DNA of 64,000 nt from NCBI RefSeq assembly GCF_012932795.1, contig NZ_LANA01000002.1, forward strand, positions 448,138 to 512,137, read 5' to 3'. Below are positions 44,897-54,507 of this stretch, piece after piece. Both the position numbers and the translations under genes were made by a program. The stretch's first letter is position 1. Each line of letters opens with the position of its first letter. This DNA is from Candidatus Pelagibacter communis (GTDB lineage Bacteria; Pseudomonadota; Alphaproteobacteria; Pelagibacterales; Pelagibacteraceae). Below the pieces are notes generated by a model. The model was not told the origin of the DNA, made no database searches, and saw nothing but the letters and a program-made list of their open reading frames with translations.

Positions 44897-45889
44897 ATGA
44901 AAAAAAGCATTATAAAAAGACTATTTATTAAACTCTCAAGATTTTTGGGATACGAGATAATTGACCAAAATGACTTTAGCTCACCTACCCTTCAAAAAGA
45001 ATTAAACGAAGATCTTTCAATTATAAATAAAAAATCAATTATTTTACCACTGGGCGAAGTAAAAATTACGAAAAAAGTTAATTCTGTAATGATTATATTT
45101 AGAACTAATACTGATGTTGAGATATGGGATCAAAATAAAAAAAGATTATTTGAAGAGCTCAAAATTGAGTATTCTTTAAGAGCTTTAAAATCATTAATAA
45201 GGTCAGTTAATTTTTCTAAAACTAAGTATCCAGACATTAAATTTAAGACAGTAATTGTTGATGATAAATCTAGAAAAGAAAATTTAGATAAGTTGAAGGA
45301 GCTTATAGATGGAAGTGGTTTGGATATAGGTATTACTCCTTTAGACTGTGAAAAATACAAAGATACAATCAAACAACAAAAAAATGATCAAACCTTTTCG
45401 AATTTAGCAAGTTTACTTCAGTCATTTGAATTGGGCAAAGAACATGGTGAAGATTTAATTTTCTTTGTTGAGGATGATTATTTACATTTTGAACCTATGA
45501 TAGAAGAAATGATAGCATCGTACGAAAGAATTGCTTCACAAGTTAATAGTGATATTTTCATGTGCCCTGCTGATTATCCATATCTTTATATGAATAATGA
45601 AAAAACAAATATTCTAATTGGAAATAAAAGACACTGGAGAACAATCAATCAAACCTTGTGCACATTCATGACTACAAAATCTTTATTAGATAAGTATTGG
45701 GATAACTTTTATAATACATGTTTAGATAGGAACGATCCTTTTGAAAAATATTTAAATGAAATCTATAAAAAAGAATTTTGTATTTCACCTTTAAAGAGTC
45801 TCTCATTACATCTAACGAATGTAAATTCTAGTTATGGGCTATCACCTTTTATAGATTATAAAAAACTTTGGGATGAAAATGAGTCCTAA
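44897..45889 (+). CDS. Glycosyltransferase-like protein
   Basis: A 330-residue soluble protein. The central region resembles a GT-A fold: KTVIVDDKSRKENLDKLKE, then the acidic motif LIFFVEDDYLHFEPMIEEM (EDD), and TINQTLCTFMTTKSLLD. A basic N-terminus (MKKSIIKRLFIKLSRFLGYE) could associate with the membrane. It probably adds a sugar to an envelope glycan. I do not recognise a defined family. It overlaps the next gene by one base. Confidence 0.65.
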   Translation: MKKSIIKRLFIKLSRFLGYEIIDQNDFSSPTLQKELNEDLSIINKKSIILPLGEVKITKKVNSVMIIFRTNTDVEIWDQNKKRLFEELKIEYSLRALKSLIRSVNFSKTKYPDIKFKTVIVDDKSRKENLDKLKELIDGSGLDIGITPLDCEKYKDTIKQQKNDQTFSNLASLLQSFELGKEHGEDLIFFVEDDYLHFEPMIEEMIASYERIASQVNSDIFMCPADYPYLYMNNEKTNILIGNKRHWRTINQTLCTFMTTKSLLDKYWDNFYNTCLDRNDPFEKYLNEIYKKEFCISPLKSLSLHLTNVNSSYGLSPFIDYKKLWDENES

Positions 45890-46425
45890 TGATAAAAAAT
45901 TTTATTATTTTTACTTTTATAGTTTTTTCAACACCTATTAACTCTCAAGAAAAGTTAATTGATTTATTAAAAGATGGGAATAAACTTATCTTTATTAGAC
46001 ATGCTTATGCACCTGGTAATGGTGATCCAACAAATTTTAAATTAAATGATTGTTCAACTCAAAGAAATTTAAATAATGAAGGTATTATTCAATCAAAAAA
46101 GATTGGTCAATTTTTTTCAAGAAATAAAATTCAAGTAGATAAAGTTTTGTCTAGCGAATGGTGTAGATGTAAAGACACTGCAAGATTTGCTTTTAATAAA
46201 TACTCTACTTTTGATGCTCTTAACTCTTTTTATGATCCTAGATTTAAAATCAATAAAAATAAACAAATATATGATTTAAAAAATTATATTAACAATTGGA
46301 AGAGTGAGAAGAATTTAGTTTTAATAACACATTTTGTTGTTATTTCAGAAATTCTTAAAGTGGGCGCCAACTCTGGCGAAATAATAATTTCTGATAAAGA
46401 TTTTAATATAATCGGCCGCTACTAA
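45889..46425 (+). CDS. Secreted histidine phosphatase-like protein
   Basis: A 178-residue phosphoglycerate-mutase-fold protein with a signal peptide (FIIFTFIVFSTPINS). The nucleophilic motif is FIRHAYAPGNGDP (RHA rather than RHG). SSEWCRCKDTARFAF supplies the second Arg, and TITHFVV-like LITHFVVISEIL supplies the C-terminal His. It should hydrolyse phosphate esters in the periplasm. Substrate unknown. A strong terminator follows at once. Confidence 0.85.
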   Translation: MIKNFIIFTFIVFSTPINSQEKLIDLLKDGNKLIFIRHAYAPGNGDPTNFKLNDCSTQRNLNNEGIIQSKKIGQFFSRNKIQVDKVLSSEWCRCKDTARFAFNKYSTFDALNSFYDPRFKINKNKQIYDLKNYINNWKSEKNLVLITHFVVISEILKVGANSGEIIISDKDFNIIGRY

Positions 46426-46427
46426 AT

Positions 46428-46447
46428 AGGCCCCAATTAAGGGGCCT
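46428..46447. terminator. Bidirectional terminator between histidine phosphatase and amtB
   Basis: A perfect 7 bp G/C-rich stem (AGGCCCC/GGGGCCT) with the loop AATTAA lies between two convergent genes. A second weaker hairpin (TTAACTTA/TAAGTTA type, about 46452-46478) follows. The GC content stands out strongly against the AT-rich background. Confidence 0.8.
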
Positions 46448-46483
46448 GATTGTTAACTTATAAGAGAGAGTTAAGTTATTTTG

Positions 46484-47785
46484 TTAATCTCTGATTGCGT
46501 AAGCAATTACACCTGTTTCAGTAACGTCGGTACCTCTGGTTTCACCTTCTTTACTTAATCTTAGACCAACAGTTACTTTCATAATGCTAAACACAATGTA
46601 CGCTACTATAAACACAAATATGTTTACTGATAGTACTCCAATTAACTGTGTACTAAACACGGCATCAGAGTTTGTAGCAGGAACTATTAAAGTTCCCCAA
46701 ATACCTGCAAATAAGTGTGCGGGTATTGCACCAACTACATCATCAATTTTTAGTGATAATAATAGTTTAGTTCCGTAAACCACAATTAAACCACCTACTG
46801 TACCAATTAAAATTGCTGCTAAAGGTGATGGAGCTAATGGTTCGGCTGTAACTGCAACTAATCCACCAATGCATCCATTTAACATTTGAATTACATCTGT
46901 TTTACCAAAGTGTAATCTTGTAATAATAGCAGCACCAATTACTCCACCGGCACCTGCTAAGAATGTATTAATAAAGATAGTTGATACAGCAATTGCATCG
47001 TCAGCTGTACCCATTGCTAGTTGTGATCCACCATTAAATCCGAACCAACCTAACCAAAGGACAAATACTCCTAAGGTTACAAGAGGTATTGATGATGCCG
47101 CAAATGGCTTTATTGGAGCTGGAGAGCCAGACTTAGTAAATCTTCCCAGTCTAGGACCAATTATTATTGCACCAGCTAATGCTGCAGCACCTCCAGTTGA
47201 GTGTACTAAAGTAGAACCAGCAAAATCAAAAAAACCAATAGAAGCTAACCAGCCTCCGCCCCACTGCCAACCCATTACGATTGGATAAATAATTCCTGAA
47301 AGTATTGCTGCAAATAAAAAGAATGGCCATAATTTAATTCTTTCAGCCATAGCCCCTGACACAATTGAAACTGTTGTAGCACAAAATACCATTTGAAAAT
47401 ACCAGTCTGAACCATCAGAATACCCAGTATCAACTGCACTTGAATCTGACCAAGGTATAAATTTACCTATATAACCACCTTCAGGTATTCCATAAGCTAA
47501 ATTATAACCCACCATCCAAAACATTATTCCTGAAATTGATAGTAAACCGATATTTTTTGCACAAATTACAGATACACTTTTTGATGTAACCATCCCCGAT
47601 TCTAACATTGCAAACCCTGCAGCCATAAAAAATACTAAGAAACCACAAATTAGAAATAACAATGTATTAAAAATAAAACTTACTTCAGCAGAAACGGTTG
47701 TATCTGCCATACCTGTGCTACTCATATTTAATAAGAATATTAAACTAATAAGTGGCGTACTTATTTTTTTTATTATTTTTGTCAT
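46484..47785 (-). CDS. amtB: Ammonium transporter (Amt/AmtB family)
   Basis: A 433-residue channel with an N-terminal signal-like segment and about eleven helices. Signatures are MLESGMVTSKSVSVICAKNI, SMAERIKLWPF-like GAMAERIKLWPFF, FDFAGSTLVHSTGGAAALAG (pore His) and HLFAGIWGTLIVP (second His). It imports ammonium. The ATG at 47785 is chosen because a strong GGAGG lies six bases before it. No glnK/PII gene lies beside it, unlike in many bacteria. Confidence 0.95.
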   Translation of the reverse strand: MTKIIKKISTPLISLIFLLNMSSTGMADTTVSAEVSFIFNTLLFLICGFLVFFMAAGFAMLESGMVTSKSVSVICAKNIGLLSISGIMFWMVGYNLAYGIPEGGYIGKFIPWSDSSAVDTGYSDGSDWYFQMVFCATTVSIVSGAMAERIKLWPFFLFAAILSGIIYPIVMGWQWGGGWLASIGFFDFAGSTLVHSTGGAAALAGAIIIGPRLGRFTKSGSPAPIKPFAASSIPLVTLGVFVLWLGWFGFNGGSQLAMGTADDAIAVSTIFINTFLAGAGGVIGAAIITRLHFGKTDVIQMLNGCIGGLVAVTAEPLAPSPLAAILIGTVGGLIVVYGTKLLLSLKIDDVVGAIPAHLFAGIWGTLIVPATNSDAVFSTQLIGVLSVNIFVFIVAYIVFSIMKVTVGLRLSKEGETRGTDVTETGVIAYAIRD

Positions 47786-47880
47786 TAAATCCTCCATGTT
47801 TAAGATATTGTTTATATTCAGGACTTAATTAAAAACTAATGCTGATGTAGAAAAAGGGGTATGCTATTTTTGCATATGCT

Positions 47881-47913
47881 AACAGCCTTGTTACATTTCT
47901 GTAAAAGGCTGTT
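47881..47913 (-). terminator. Long hairpin with GAAA tetraloop between hupB-like gene and amtB
   Basis: On the minus strand AACAGCCTT pairs with AAGGCTGTT, and inside it TTACA pairs with TGTAA around a GAAA tetraloop, with one bulged C. It follows the HU stop by about 20 bases and precedes amtB, so it likely terminates HU transcription. A T run directly after it is missing, so mRNA stabilisation is an alternative. Confidence 0.65.
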
Positions 47914-47932
47914 AATTAAATTATAGATGTAA

Positions 47933-48208
47933 TTATTTATTAAACATTTCTTTAAGTGATTTAGCTGGTAAGAACTTAACTTTTTGAGATGCACCAATTT
48001 GAATTTGCTCTCCAGTTCTTGGGTTTCTTCCAACTCTAGCTTTTCTTTTTGCAACTTTATAAGTTCCAAATCCAGCAATTTTAACTGTATCATCGCCTTT
48101 TAAAGCGTCTAGAATAGTGTTTGTGATTGTATCAAAAGTACGCTCAGCATCAGCTTTACTCAGGTTTAAAGAACCTGAAAGTTGCGCTATTAGTTGTTTT
48201 TTATTCAT
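47933..48208 (-). CDS. HU family DNA-binding protein
   Basis: A 91-residue nucleoid protein beginning MNKKQLIAQLSGSLNLSKAD. The conserved DNA-binding arm is VGRNPRTGEQIQIGASQKVKF, followed by the terminal helix AKSLKEMFNK. The start is set at MNKKQLI with GGAGC about ten bases before it, since this gives the normal HU length and N-terminus. It compacts and bends DNA. IHF-like variants usually differ in the arm, so HU is preferred. Confidence 0.95.
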   Translation of the reverse strand: MNKKQLIAQLSGSLNLSKADAERTFDTITNTILDALKGDDTVKIAGFGTYKVAKRKARVGRNPRTGEQIQIGASQKVKFLPAKSLKEMFNK

Positions 48209-48296
48209 TTGTTTAGCTCCGGTTTTATTGGTTATTTTCACATAATTTACATAAAACCCTATAAATCAAGCTTTTTATTAGTGTCTTCTAAAAAAA

Positions 48297-48304
48297 CCCC
48301 CCCC
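48297..48304. repeat. Homopolymeric C8 tract upstream of the HU gene
   Basis: Eight C residues preceded by seven A residues, in a genome where G/C runs are rare. It sits between the rseP stop and the HU start, about 90 bp upstream of the HU ATG. It could be a slippage-prone site or part of the HU promoter. No function is shown. Confidence 0.5.
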
Positions 48305-48348
48305 ACATGTTGTGATTTATTGAATAAGTATTGATTTTAAAGGACTAT

Positions 48349-49482
48349 TTAAGAAATATAATTGTTGAAAAACTCAATTAAACCAACATCTTTTAGGTCA
48401 TTAAATGTTGTAAAAAACATCAATGATAGCAATAAAAATAGTCCGATTCGAAAAAAACCTTCCTGAGTTTTTTGAGATAAAGGTCGCCCTAATATTTTTT
48501 CAATACCATAAAACATTAAATGTCCTCCATCTAACATAGGAATTGGAAACAGATTTATTAACCCTAAACTAATAGATATATAGGCCATAAGGCTTATAAA
48601 AGGCAAAATACCAAATTCAGCAACCTGACCACTAATTTTTGCTATCCGAATTGGACCACCTAATTGTGAGCTATCACCAGAACCAGTAATCATACTCCCA
48701 ATATATTTAAGAGAAGAAACGCTTACATAATAAACTTCGTTAACCGCATAAAATAAAGCTTTAGCTGGACCAAGTTTAACGTGATTTACTTCATTGTTAT
48801 ACGCTCCAAGCTTAATACCAACCATACGTTTACTGATTATATTTCCAAGGTTATCCTCTCCTTCGACAATATTAGGTTTTACTTTAAAAGTTAAATTTTG
48901 GTCATACCTATTAACTGTAAAATTGACGAATTCATCAGTGGACATCATGATGAATTTTGAAACTTCCATAATACTTTTAACTTTGTTACCATCAATTGAG
49001 ACTATAATATCGTTGTCTTTTAAGCCTGCTGTCATTGCGGGACTATCTTTTTGTACTTCGTTAATAACTGCTGGAGTAAAATCTTTACCAGCAAAAGTGT
49101 AAACAGAGAAAAATATTAAAATTGCTAATAAAAAGTTAGCTAATGGTCCACCAAATACAATTAGAGCTCTTTGATATAAAGGCTTTAGCACAAACAGTTT
49201 ATCTTGATCTTCTTTACTGTATTCTTTTGTAATCTTTTCATTGTCAGCCTGGCTATAAACATTTCTATCACCAAAAAATTTAACGTACCCTCCAAGTGGT
49301 ATCAGGCAAACTTTCCATCTGGTACCTGATTTATCATTCCAACCAAACATTTCTTTACCAAAACCTATTGAAAAATCAGTAACACCAACTCCAAACCGTT
49401 TTGCAAAATAATAATGCCCATATTCATGAATAAATACAACGACAACAATTAAAGCAATGAAGGGTAATATGTAAGACAACAT
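48349..49482 (-). CDS. rseP: RseP-type site-2 zinc protease
   Basis: A 377-residue intramembrane metalloprotease. The HExxH zinc motif is in VVFIHEYGHYYFAKRFG near residue 19, a PDZ domain follows (TPAVINEVQKDSPAMTAGLK), and the third ligand is in LINLFPIPMLDGGHLMFYG. It cleaves membrane-bound anti-sigma factors or signal peptides within the membrane. One PDZ domain is seen, whereas E. coli RseP has two. No bamA or other classical neighbours are present here. Confidence 0.92.
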   Translation of the reverse strand: MLSYILPFIALIVVVVFIHEYGHYYFAKRFGVGVTDFSIGFGKEMFGWNDKSGTRWKVCLIPLGGYVKFFGDRNVYSQADNEKITKEYSKEDQDKLFVLKPLYQRALIVFGGPLANFLLAILIFFSVYTFAGKDFTPAVINEVQKDSPAMTAGLKDNDIIVSIDGNKVKSIMEVSKFIMMSTDEFVNFTVNRYDQNLTFKVKPNIVEGEDNLGNIISKRMVGIKLGAYNNEVNHVKLGPAKALFYAVNEVYYVSVSSLKYIGSMITGSGDSSQLGGPIRIAKISGQVAEFGILPFISLMAYISISLGLINLFPIPMLDGGHLMFYGIEKILGRPLSQKTQEGFFRIGLFLLLSLMFFTTFNDLKDVGLIEFFNNYIS

Positions 49483-49519
49483 GATTATAATTTAATAATA
49501 CTATTTATTATTCAAATTT

Positions 49520-50287
49520 CTAGCTTTTAATATTATAGCCTTTTTTAACTAGCATTGTGACTAAAATTATACAAACCGCTAAAAAAAATACCATCGAACT
49601 TATGCTTATCCAAATATTAAAATCAGATACACCATAAAAAGAAAATCTTAAGCCATCAATTAGATAAACTACAGGATTAAAATAAGAAATTTTTTGCCAA
49701 AATGGTGGTAACATATCAAGAGAGTATAAACTTCCTCCTAAAAACACCATGGGTGTTATAACTAATGATGGAATAATAGACATTTGTTCAAAGTTTTTAC
49801 TAACAACGCCAATTAAAAATCCAAATAAAGCAAAAGTAAAAGAAACTAAAATTAATAAAAAAATCATTAACATTGGATACTTAACTGTAACATCAGCAAA
49901 AAATGAAGCAGTGGCAAAAATTACAGCACCAACAATTAATGTTTTAGTAGCTCCAGCCCCAACAAAAGCTAGAACTGTTTCAAGTGTTGAAATGGGTGCT
50001 GCTAAAATTTCATTAATAGTTCCATTAAATTTTGGAAAAAATATTCCAAACGAAGTGTTGCTTATTGATTGAGTTAATAGAGTTAACATTAATAAACCTG
50101 GTACAATGTACGACCCATAACTTACACCATCAATTTTTTCAATATAGCCTCCAATAACAGAACCAAAAACAACAAAATATAATGATGTAGATATTACCGG
50201 TGAAAGAATAGACTGACCTACAGTTCTTATAAATCTATTCATCTCATGGCTATAAATAGCTTTTAATCCATAATAATTAAATTTCAT
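49520..50287 (-). CDS. ABC-2 type transporter permease
   Basis: A 255-residue permease of the ABC-2 family with six helices. It has the typical [20 protein letters not shown] and the conserved [20 protein letters not shown] near the C-terminus. Homologues resemble YadH/NodJ-type exporters. It overlaps the ATPase gene by eleven bases and the two form one exporter. Cargo unknown; small hydrophobic or glycan-related molecules are typical. Confidence 0.9.
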   Translation of the reverse strand: MKFNYYGLKAIYSHEMNRFIRTVGQSILSPVISTSLYFVVFGSVIGGYIEKIDGVSYGSYIVPGLLMLTLLTQSISNTSFGIFFPKFNGTINEILAAPISTLETVLAFVGAGATKTLIVGAVIFATASFFADVTVKYPMLMIFLLILVSFTFALFGFLIGVVSKNFEQMSIIPSLVITPMVFLGGSLYSLDMLPPFWQKISYFNPVVYLIDGLRFSFYGVSDFNIWISISSMVFFLAVCIILVTMLVKKGYNIKS

Positions 50288-51212
50288 TATTCTCCTTAAC
50301 TAAATCAACAAAAATTTTTTCTAATGAACTTTGTTCTGTTATCAAATCCTTTAACCTTAAACCTGCATCTTTAATGTCTTTAAGTAAATCAGTGATCCCA
50401 GTTTTTTCCCCTTTAGCCTTGTAAGTATAAATTAAAGACATTTTTTTATCATTAATAATTAAATTATACTTTTCTAATTCTTTTGGGATTTCTAGTATTT
50501 TATCTTGCAATTCAATTGTTAGCTTTTTGTGGCCCATTCGTTTTATCAATTCATTCTTATCATCAACAACAATTATTTCACCTTGATTAATAACTGCAAC
50601 ACGATCTGCAATAGCTTCTGCTTCTTCTATATAATGTGTAGTTAAAATGATTGTGACCCCTGTTTTTCTTAACTCTTCAACAACCATCCACATGTCTCTT
50701 CTAAGTTCAACATCTACACCAGCTGTTGGTTCATCAAGAAATAATATTTTGGGTTCATGAGACAAGGCTTTTGCAATTAAAACTCTTCTCTTCATACCTC
50801 CTGATAATTCCTTTAATCTTTGATCTTTTTTATCCCAAAGACTTAAATCTTTTAAAATTTTTTCAATGTGTTCTGGTTTGGGTGACTTTCCATATAATCC
50901 TCTAGAATAAGATACCGTATCAAAAACAGTTTCAAAAGATTCTAGATTTAATTCTTGAGGCACCATTCCTATTCTTGATCTTGTTTCTCTATAATCTTTT
51001 ATAATATCAAAACCATCAATAGTTACTATTCCTGAGGAAGGCTTAACAATTCCACAAATAATACTGATTAAACTTGTTTTTCCAGCACCATTTGGTCCAA
51101 GCATTGCAAGAATTTCTCCTTGTTTAACTTTAAGATTGACATTATCAAGAGCTTTAAAGCCATTGGCATAAATTTTAGATAAGCTGTTAATGGATATTTG
51201 AATTTCAGACAT
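50277..51212 (-). CDS. ABC transporter ATP-binding protein (YadG/CcmA-like)
   Basis: A 311-residue ATPase. Walker A is GPNGAGKTS near residue 39, the ABC signature is [16 protein letters not shown], Walker B is [10 protein letters not shown], and the H-loop His is in [14 protein letters not shown]-terminal extension of about 80 residues follows, as in drug or glycolipid exporters. It partners with the permease downstream, which it overlaps by eleven bases. Confidence 0.92.
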   Translation of the reverse strand: MSEIQISINSLSKIYANGFKALDNVNLKVKQGEILAMLGPNGAGKTSLISIICGIVKPSSGIVTIDGFDIIKDYRETRSRIGMVPQELNLESFETVFDTVSYSRGLYGKSPKPEHIEKILKDLSLWDKKDQRLKELSGGMKRRVLIAKALSHEPKILFLDEPTAGVDVELRRDMWMVVEELRKTGVTIILTTHYIEEAEAIADRVAVINQGEIIVVDDKNELIKRMGHKKLTIELQDKILEIPKELEKYNLIINDKKMSLIYTYKAKGEKTGITDLLKDIKDAGLRLKDLITEQSSLEKIFVDLVKENNEI

Positions 51213-51261
51213 TTGTTAAGGTGTATATAGTTATTAATACACCTTTTACAAATTTTTAGAT

Positions 51262-52710
51262 CTATTTTTTAGATCCTTTTATTTTCCAAAATGCTATTGG
51301 TAAAAAAGTTGCGACAATAAAAGACAAAAATAACAATGATTGAGGCACAAATACTGGAAAAATATCCACGGGTAAAATTACACCAACTAGCAAACTCTTT
51401 GAAAAATCAGGAGCAGGGAATAAAAGAAATCCCCCAATTAATCCAATAATAATTGAGATATATGCAGTTTTTTCATTTAACTTCTTATTATAAAAGCTAT
51501 AGAAAACCGTAAGCACAAACGCACAACAAAATAAATCAGCTAATAGGAATAAGTATAAAACACTAAATCCTTTTGAAGCAATTGCAAATGCCACAATTGA
51601 AAGCACTACTATAAAATATTTTGAAAGAGTTAAGTAATTAGTTTTTTTATTTAAATTTAAAGTTGCTTTGCCATCAACTACTATTAAACTTGATATGGCA
51701 TTAACTAATGTATCAACCGTACTAATTGTTAACGATAAACCAAGAATCACAATGATTAATGATAAAAATTCTGTCTGCTCACTTAATAACAGAGAGAAGA
51801 AACCAAGGTCGGGAATAACCTTTGGATTGGCTGATACTGCTACCAAACCACTAAAACCCATAAAAAAGACGATTGGAATAATTATAATAAATGCAACAAT
51901 TAAACTTTTCTTTAAGACGTCATTATTTTTTGCAGCATAAACCCTTTGCCAATTACCTTGATGAAAAAGATTAGTTGCAGCAACAGCGATAAAGAAAGTT
52001 AATCCTGCTGTATAGTTTGGAATGTAACTAGCACTTAATAAATGAGGGCTTCTTTCTTTTATAAATGAGAAAGAAAATTGGTCACCTATAAATGATGTTA
52101 GATAAAAAACTGAAATTAACAATAAAACTACAATTACTATCATTTGAATATTGTCTGTAAAAATTGAAGCTCTTAATCCACCATATAAAGTGTAGGCAAG
52201 GGTTGCTATTAATATAATTAAAGATGTAATCCAAAGTTCAGTACCTGAAATATAGTTTATTAATATTGCAACAGCAGTAACCTCTGCACACAAAAAAACA
52301 AACATATAAAATACTGTCATCAATAAAATAAGTTTAAACAAACTCTTACCAAATCTTTTTCTTAAAAACTCAATTAAGGTTGAGCCTTTTGGAAACTCAG
52401 TTCTTATTTTTTTTCCAAGTGAAATTAAAAAAATCATTGGAAACGCAGTACCTAATGCATAACCAATCACAGCCCCTATTCCACCCCATGTCGCAGCAGA
52501 CGCTGGACCAAATAAAATCCAGGCACCGAGTGCTGATGCAATTAGACTTGTAGTTAGTGAAAAGAAACCAATATTTCTATTCGCTGTTAGATAATTGTTT
52601 ATCCCTTGATATTTCTTTGAGTAAATTAAGCCAACTACTGTAAAGATTAAGCTTATAATAATGACGAGTGCTAATGATGTTGATTGACTTATAAAGTATG
52701 TTTTATCCAT
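51262..52710 (-). CDS. Sodium:solute symporter (SSS family)
   Basis: A 482-residue protein of the SSS family with about thirteen helices. GALGAWILFGPASAATWGGIGA and AYTLYGGLRASIFTDNIQMIV match sodium-coupled symporters, including the sodium-site helices, and FIAVAATNLFHQGNWQRVYAAK is typical of the SSF signature area. It probably imports an organic solute with Na+, which suits a marine cell. Substrate unknown. The start is preceded by GGGAGAAC. Confidence 0.88.
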   Translation of the reverse strand: MDKTYFISQSTSLALVIIISLIFTVVGLIYSKKYQGINNYLTANRNIGFFSLTTSLIASALGAWILFGPASAATWGGIGAVIGYALGTAFPMIFLISLGKKIRTEFPKGSTLIEFLRKRFGKSLFKLILLMTVFYMFVFLCAEVTAVAILINYISGTELWITSLIILIATLAYTLYGGLRASIFTDNIQMIVIVVLLLISVFYLTSFIGDQFSFSFIKERSPHLLSASYIPNYTAGLTFFIAVAATNLFHQGNWQRVYAAKNNDVLKKSLIVAFIIIIPIVFFMGFSGLVAVSANPKVIPDLGFFSLLLSEQTEFLSLIIVILGLSLTISTVDTLVNAISSLIVVDGKATLNLNKKTNYLTLSKYFIVVLSIVAFAIASKGFSVLYLFLLADLFCCAFVLTVFYSFYNKKLNEKTAYISIIIGLIGGFLLFPAPDFSKSLLVGVILPVDIFPVFVPQSLLFLSFIVATFLPIAFWKIKGSKK

Positions 52711-52818
52711 TGTTCTCCCTTTCTGAATTACCGGACAGGTTATTAGGGTTTATTCTCAGTCAGTTACGACACCCCTTATAGTTTTTATAGACTATAATTT
52801 AGATTATTAAAGAAAAAC

Positions 52819-53334
52819 TTAGTGTTTAGTATCTAATATTTCTAATGGTAATGGAGCTCCAGGGTATTTTTTTTTACAAAGTTTTTCATAATTTTTGCAA
52901 AGAGTGCTTACAGTGTCATGCGCCTCATCTTTAGAGATTAAAAATTTAATTAAAGTATCTCTCTCAAATTCAATTTCTTTAATATCTGCTCCACTTAAAT
53001 ATTCACCCGTCTCTACTTCCCAGTAAGTATCATTTAATTCTTCAATTTTTAAAGTGTTAAGTTTTCTTTGTAACTCAATAATAATCTCATCATCAGTTTT
53101 ACTATTTTTCATTGGAGAGTTTACTAATTTTCCTAAACACTTGTCTTTAAGATCATCTAAAAAAGTATTGTAGGGTTTGCCTTCTGCTAAACCTGTAAAG
53201 TGATTACTTTCAAAATATTTAGTGATTGCAGCACTAGTGGTAATTTTATTCTTACCTTTTGCAACAGCTACCTGAACATAAACTTCTTGGCTTATATATT
53301 CGTTTAAATAATCTTTAATCTTGTTAGTAAGCAT
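52819..53334 (-). CDS. Conserved-looking protein of unknown function
   Basis: A 171-residue soluble, charged protein beginning MLTNKIKDYLNEYISQEVYV. It has no signal peptide or membrane segment and four Cys residues (one in KDKCLGKLV, the others near STLCKNYEKLCKKKYPG). Its first codons overlap the end of the methyltransferase gene upstream by eleven bases, so the two are co-translated. I do not recognise a family. Its restriction-site-free, ordinary codon use resembles the neighbours. Confidence 0.65.
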   Translation of the reverse strand: MLTNKIKDYLNEYISQEVYVQVAVAKGKNKITTSAAITKYFESNHFTGLAEGKPYNTFLDDLKDKCLGKLVNSPMKNSKTDDEIIIELQRKLNTLKIEELNDTYWEVETGEYLSGADIKEIEFERDTLIKFLISKDEAHDTVSTLCKNYEKLCKKKYPGAPLPLEILDTKH

Positions 53335-54040
53335 TTTTTAAAATTATACAAATTAATTTATCATTAAATTTTATATTATTTTTATATTTTAAATTAATTT
53401 CTTTCACTCCTTTTAAAAGTTCCTTTTTAGATAAAGGTAATAAAGTTGATATATATTTATTTTGTATCATCTTTAAATAATTTTTTTTAATTATTTCAAC
53501 TTTGTAAATAAAAAATTTTTTTATTCTATATGGATATAATTTTGTTAAGATTGTTAATATTTTCTTATCTCTTTTAAGAGATTTTATAAGTTTTGTTTTC
53601 ATAAGTTTGAAAGTTGGTATTTGATTTTTATCAGTATCTAAAGTAAATATAAAAATTTTACCACTTGGACTTAAGTTTTTTTTAGATAATATTAAAAATT
53701 TTTTTATTTCATCTAAATTTAATAAATGAATAGTTTGTTTAATCAAAATTAAATCAAATTTATCTTTATTTTTTAAAAAGAAAGACAAAGCATCAATCTT
53801 TTTAAATTTAATTCTTTTATCTTTGTCTTTATGATTTGTTATATCTATACCTAAGGGCTTATTTTTTAATCTTAATTTTGAGCTTAAGGAGCCCACAATT
53901 TTTCCTCTACCACAACCAATATCTAATATTTTAGAATCTCTATTTAATTTTATATGTTTTAAGATAAAGTTATTGAAAGATTCGATATATTTTCTTGATG
54001 AAATCCAAGTTTTATTATCCCAATTTTTTAATGAAGGCAT
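53324..54040 (-). CDS. Class I SAM-dependent methyltransferase
   Basis: A 238-residue Rossmann methyltransferase. Motif I is KILDIGCGRGKIVGS near residue 40, followed by GIDITNHKDKDKRIKF, the acidic FDLILIKQTIHLL and FILSKKNLSPSGKIFIFTL. A basic C-terminal half follows. It could methylate a small molecule, lipid or protein. It is co-translated with the 171-residue unknown gene downstream. Substrate unknown. Confidence 0.85.
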   Translation of the reverse strand: MPSLKNWDNKTWISSRKYIESFNNFILKHIKLNRDSKILDIGCGRGKIVGSLSSKLRLKNKPLGIDITNHKDKDKRIKFKKIDALSFFLKNKDKFDLILIKQTIHLLNLDEIKKFLILSKKNLSPSGKIFIFTLDTDKNQIPTFKLMKTKLIKSLKRDKKILTILTKLYPYRIKKFFIYKVEIIKKNYLKMIQNKYISTLLPLSKKELLKGVKEINLKYKNNIKFNDKLICIILKNAY

Positions 54041-54056
54041 AATTTTTATCTAAAAT

Positions 54057-54503
54057 TTAATGACAATTAAGTCCAAAATTTTTAAGTCTCCAATAATTAT
54101 ATGGCCATGGGGTTAAAAAACCTACAATTAACATAATAGGTATAACCCACCAGGTTAAAATTGCTCCCCCTGTAAATAAATAATCTGTTAGATTCATCAT
54201 CACTTCCATACTTAACATCGAAATTAGACTCATGCCTGAGGCTGTTTTAATCGCTCCAATAAAAGAAAAATTTTGCCTCATCAAAATAAAAGTTTCAAGA
54301 ACTATGCTTGTTATTAAGCCATTAATGATTGCTAAGATCATTATTCCCGTTAATGGAAAAGTTGTTTGAGTCAATTGAAAGAATAAAATTGTTCCAAAAT
54401 CTCCAATGGAGCAGCCAATCACACACCAAATTGTGTTTTTTGCACTTTTCTTCCATGTGCGTTTGCACGACCAGTTAAAATTGGTTTTAACCGAACTGAC
54501 CAT
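54057..54503 (-). CDS. DUF4396 membrane protein
   Basis: A 148-residue membrane protein with four helices resembling DUF4396. The N-terminal TWKKSAKNTIWCVIGCSIGDFG is the conserved start of this domain, and it ends LTPWPYNYWRLKNFGLNCH. A Cys/His-containing N-terminus and the neighbouring cupredoxin suggest a part in copper handling, but the domain function is unproven. It follows the cupredoxin gene with a 4 bp gap, in one operon. Confidence 0.78.
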   Translation of the reverse strand: MVSSVKTNFNWSCKRTWKKSAKNTIWCVIGCSIGDFGTILFFQLTQTTFPLTGIMILAIINGLITSIVLETFILMRQNFSFIGAIKTASGMSLISMLSMEVMMNLTDYLFTGGAILTWWVIPIMLIVGFLTPWPYNYWRLKNFGLNCH

Positions 54504-54507
54504 AAGG

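Noticed and set aside
47836..48093. An 85-codon frame overlapping the HU gene in another frame
   Set aside because: The HU frame has full family conservation, and the alternative product is a Leu/Lys-rich shadow.
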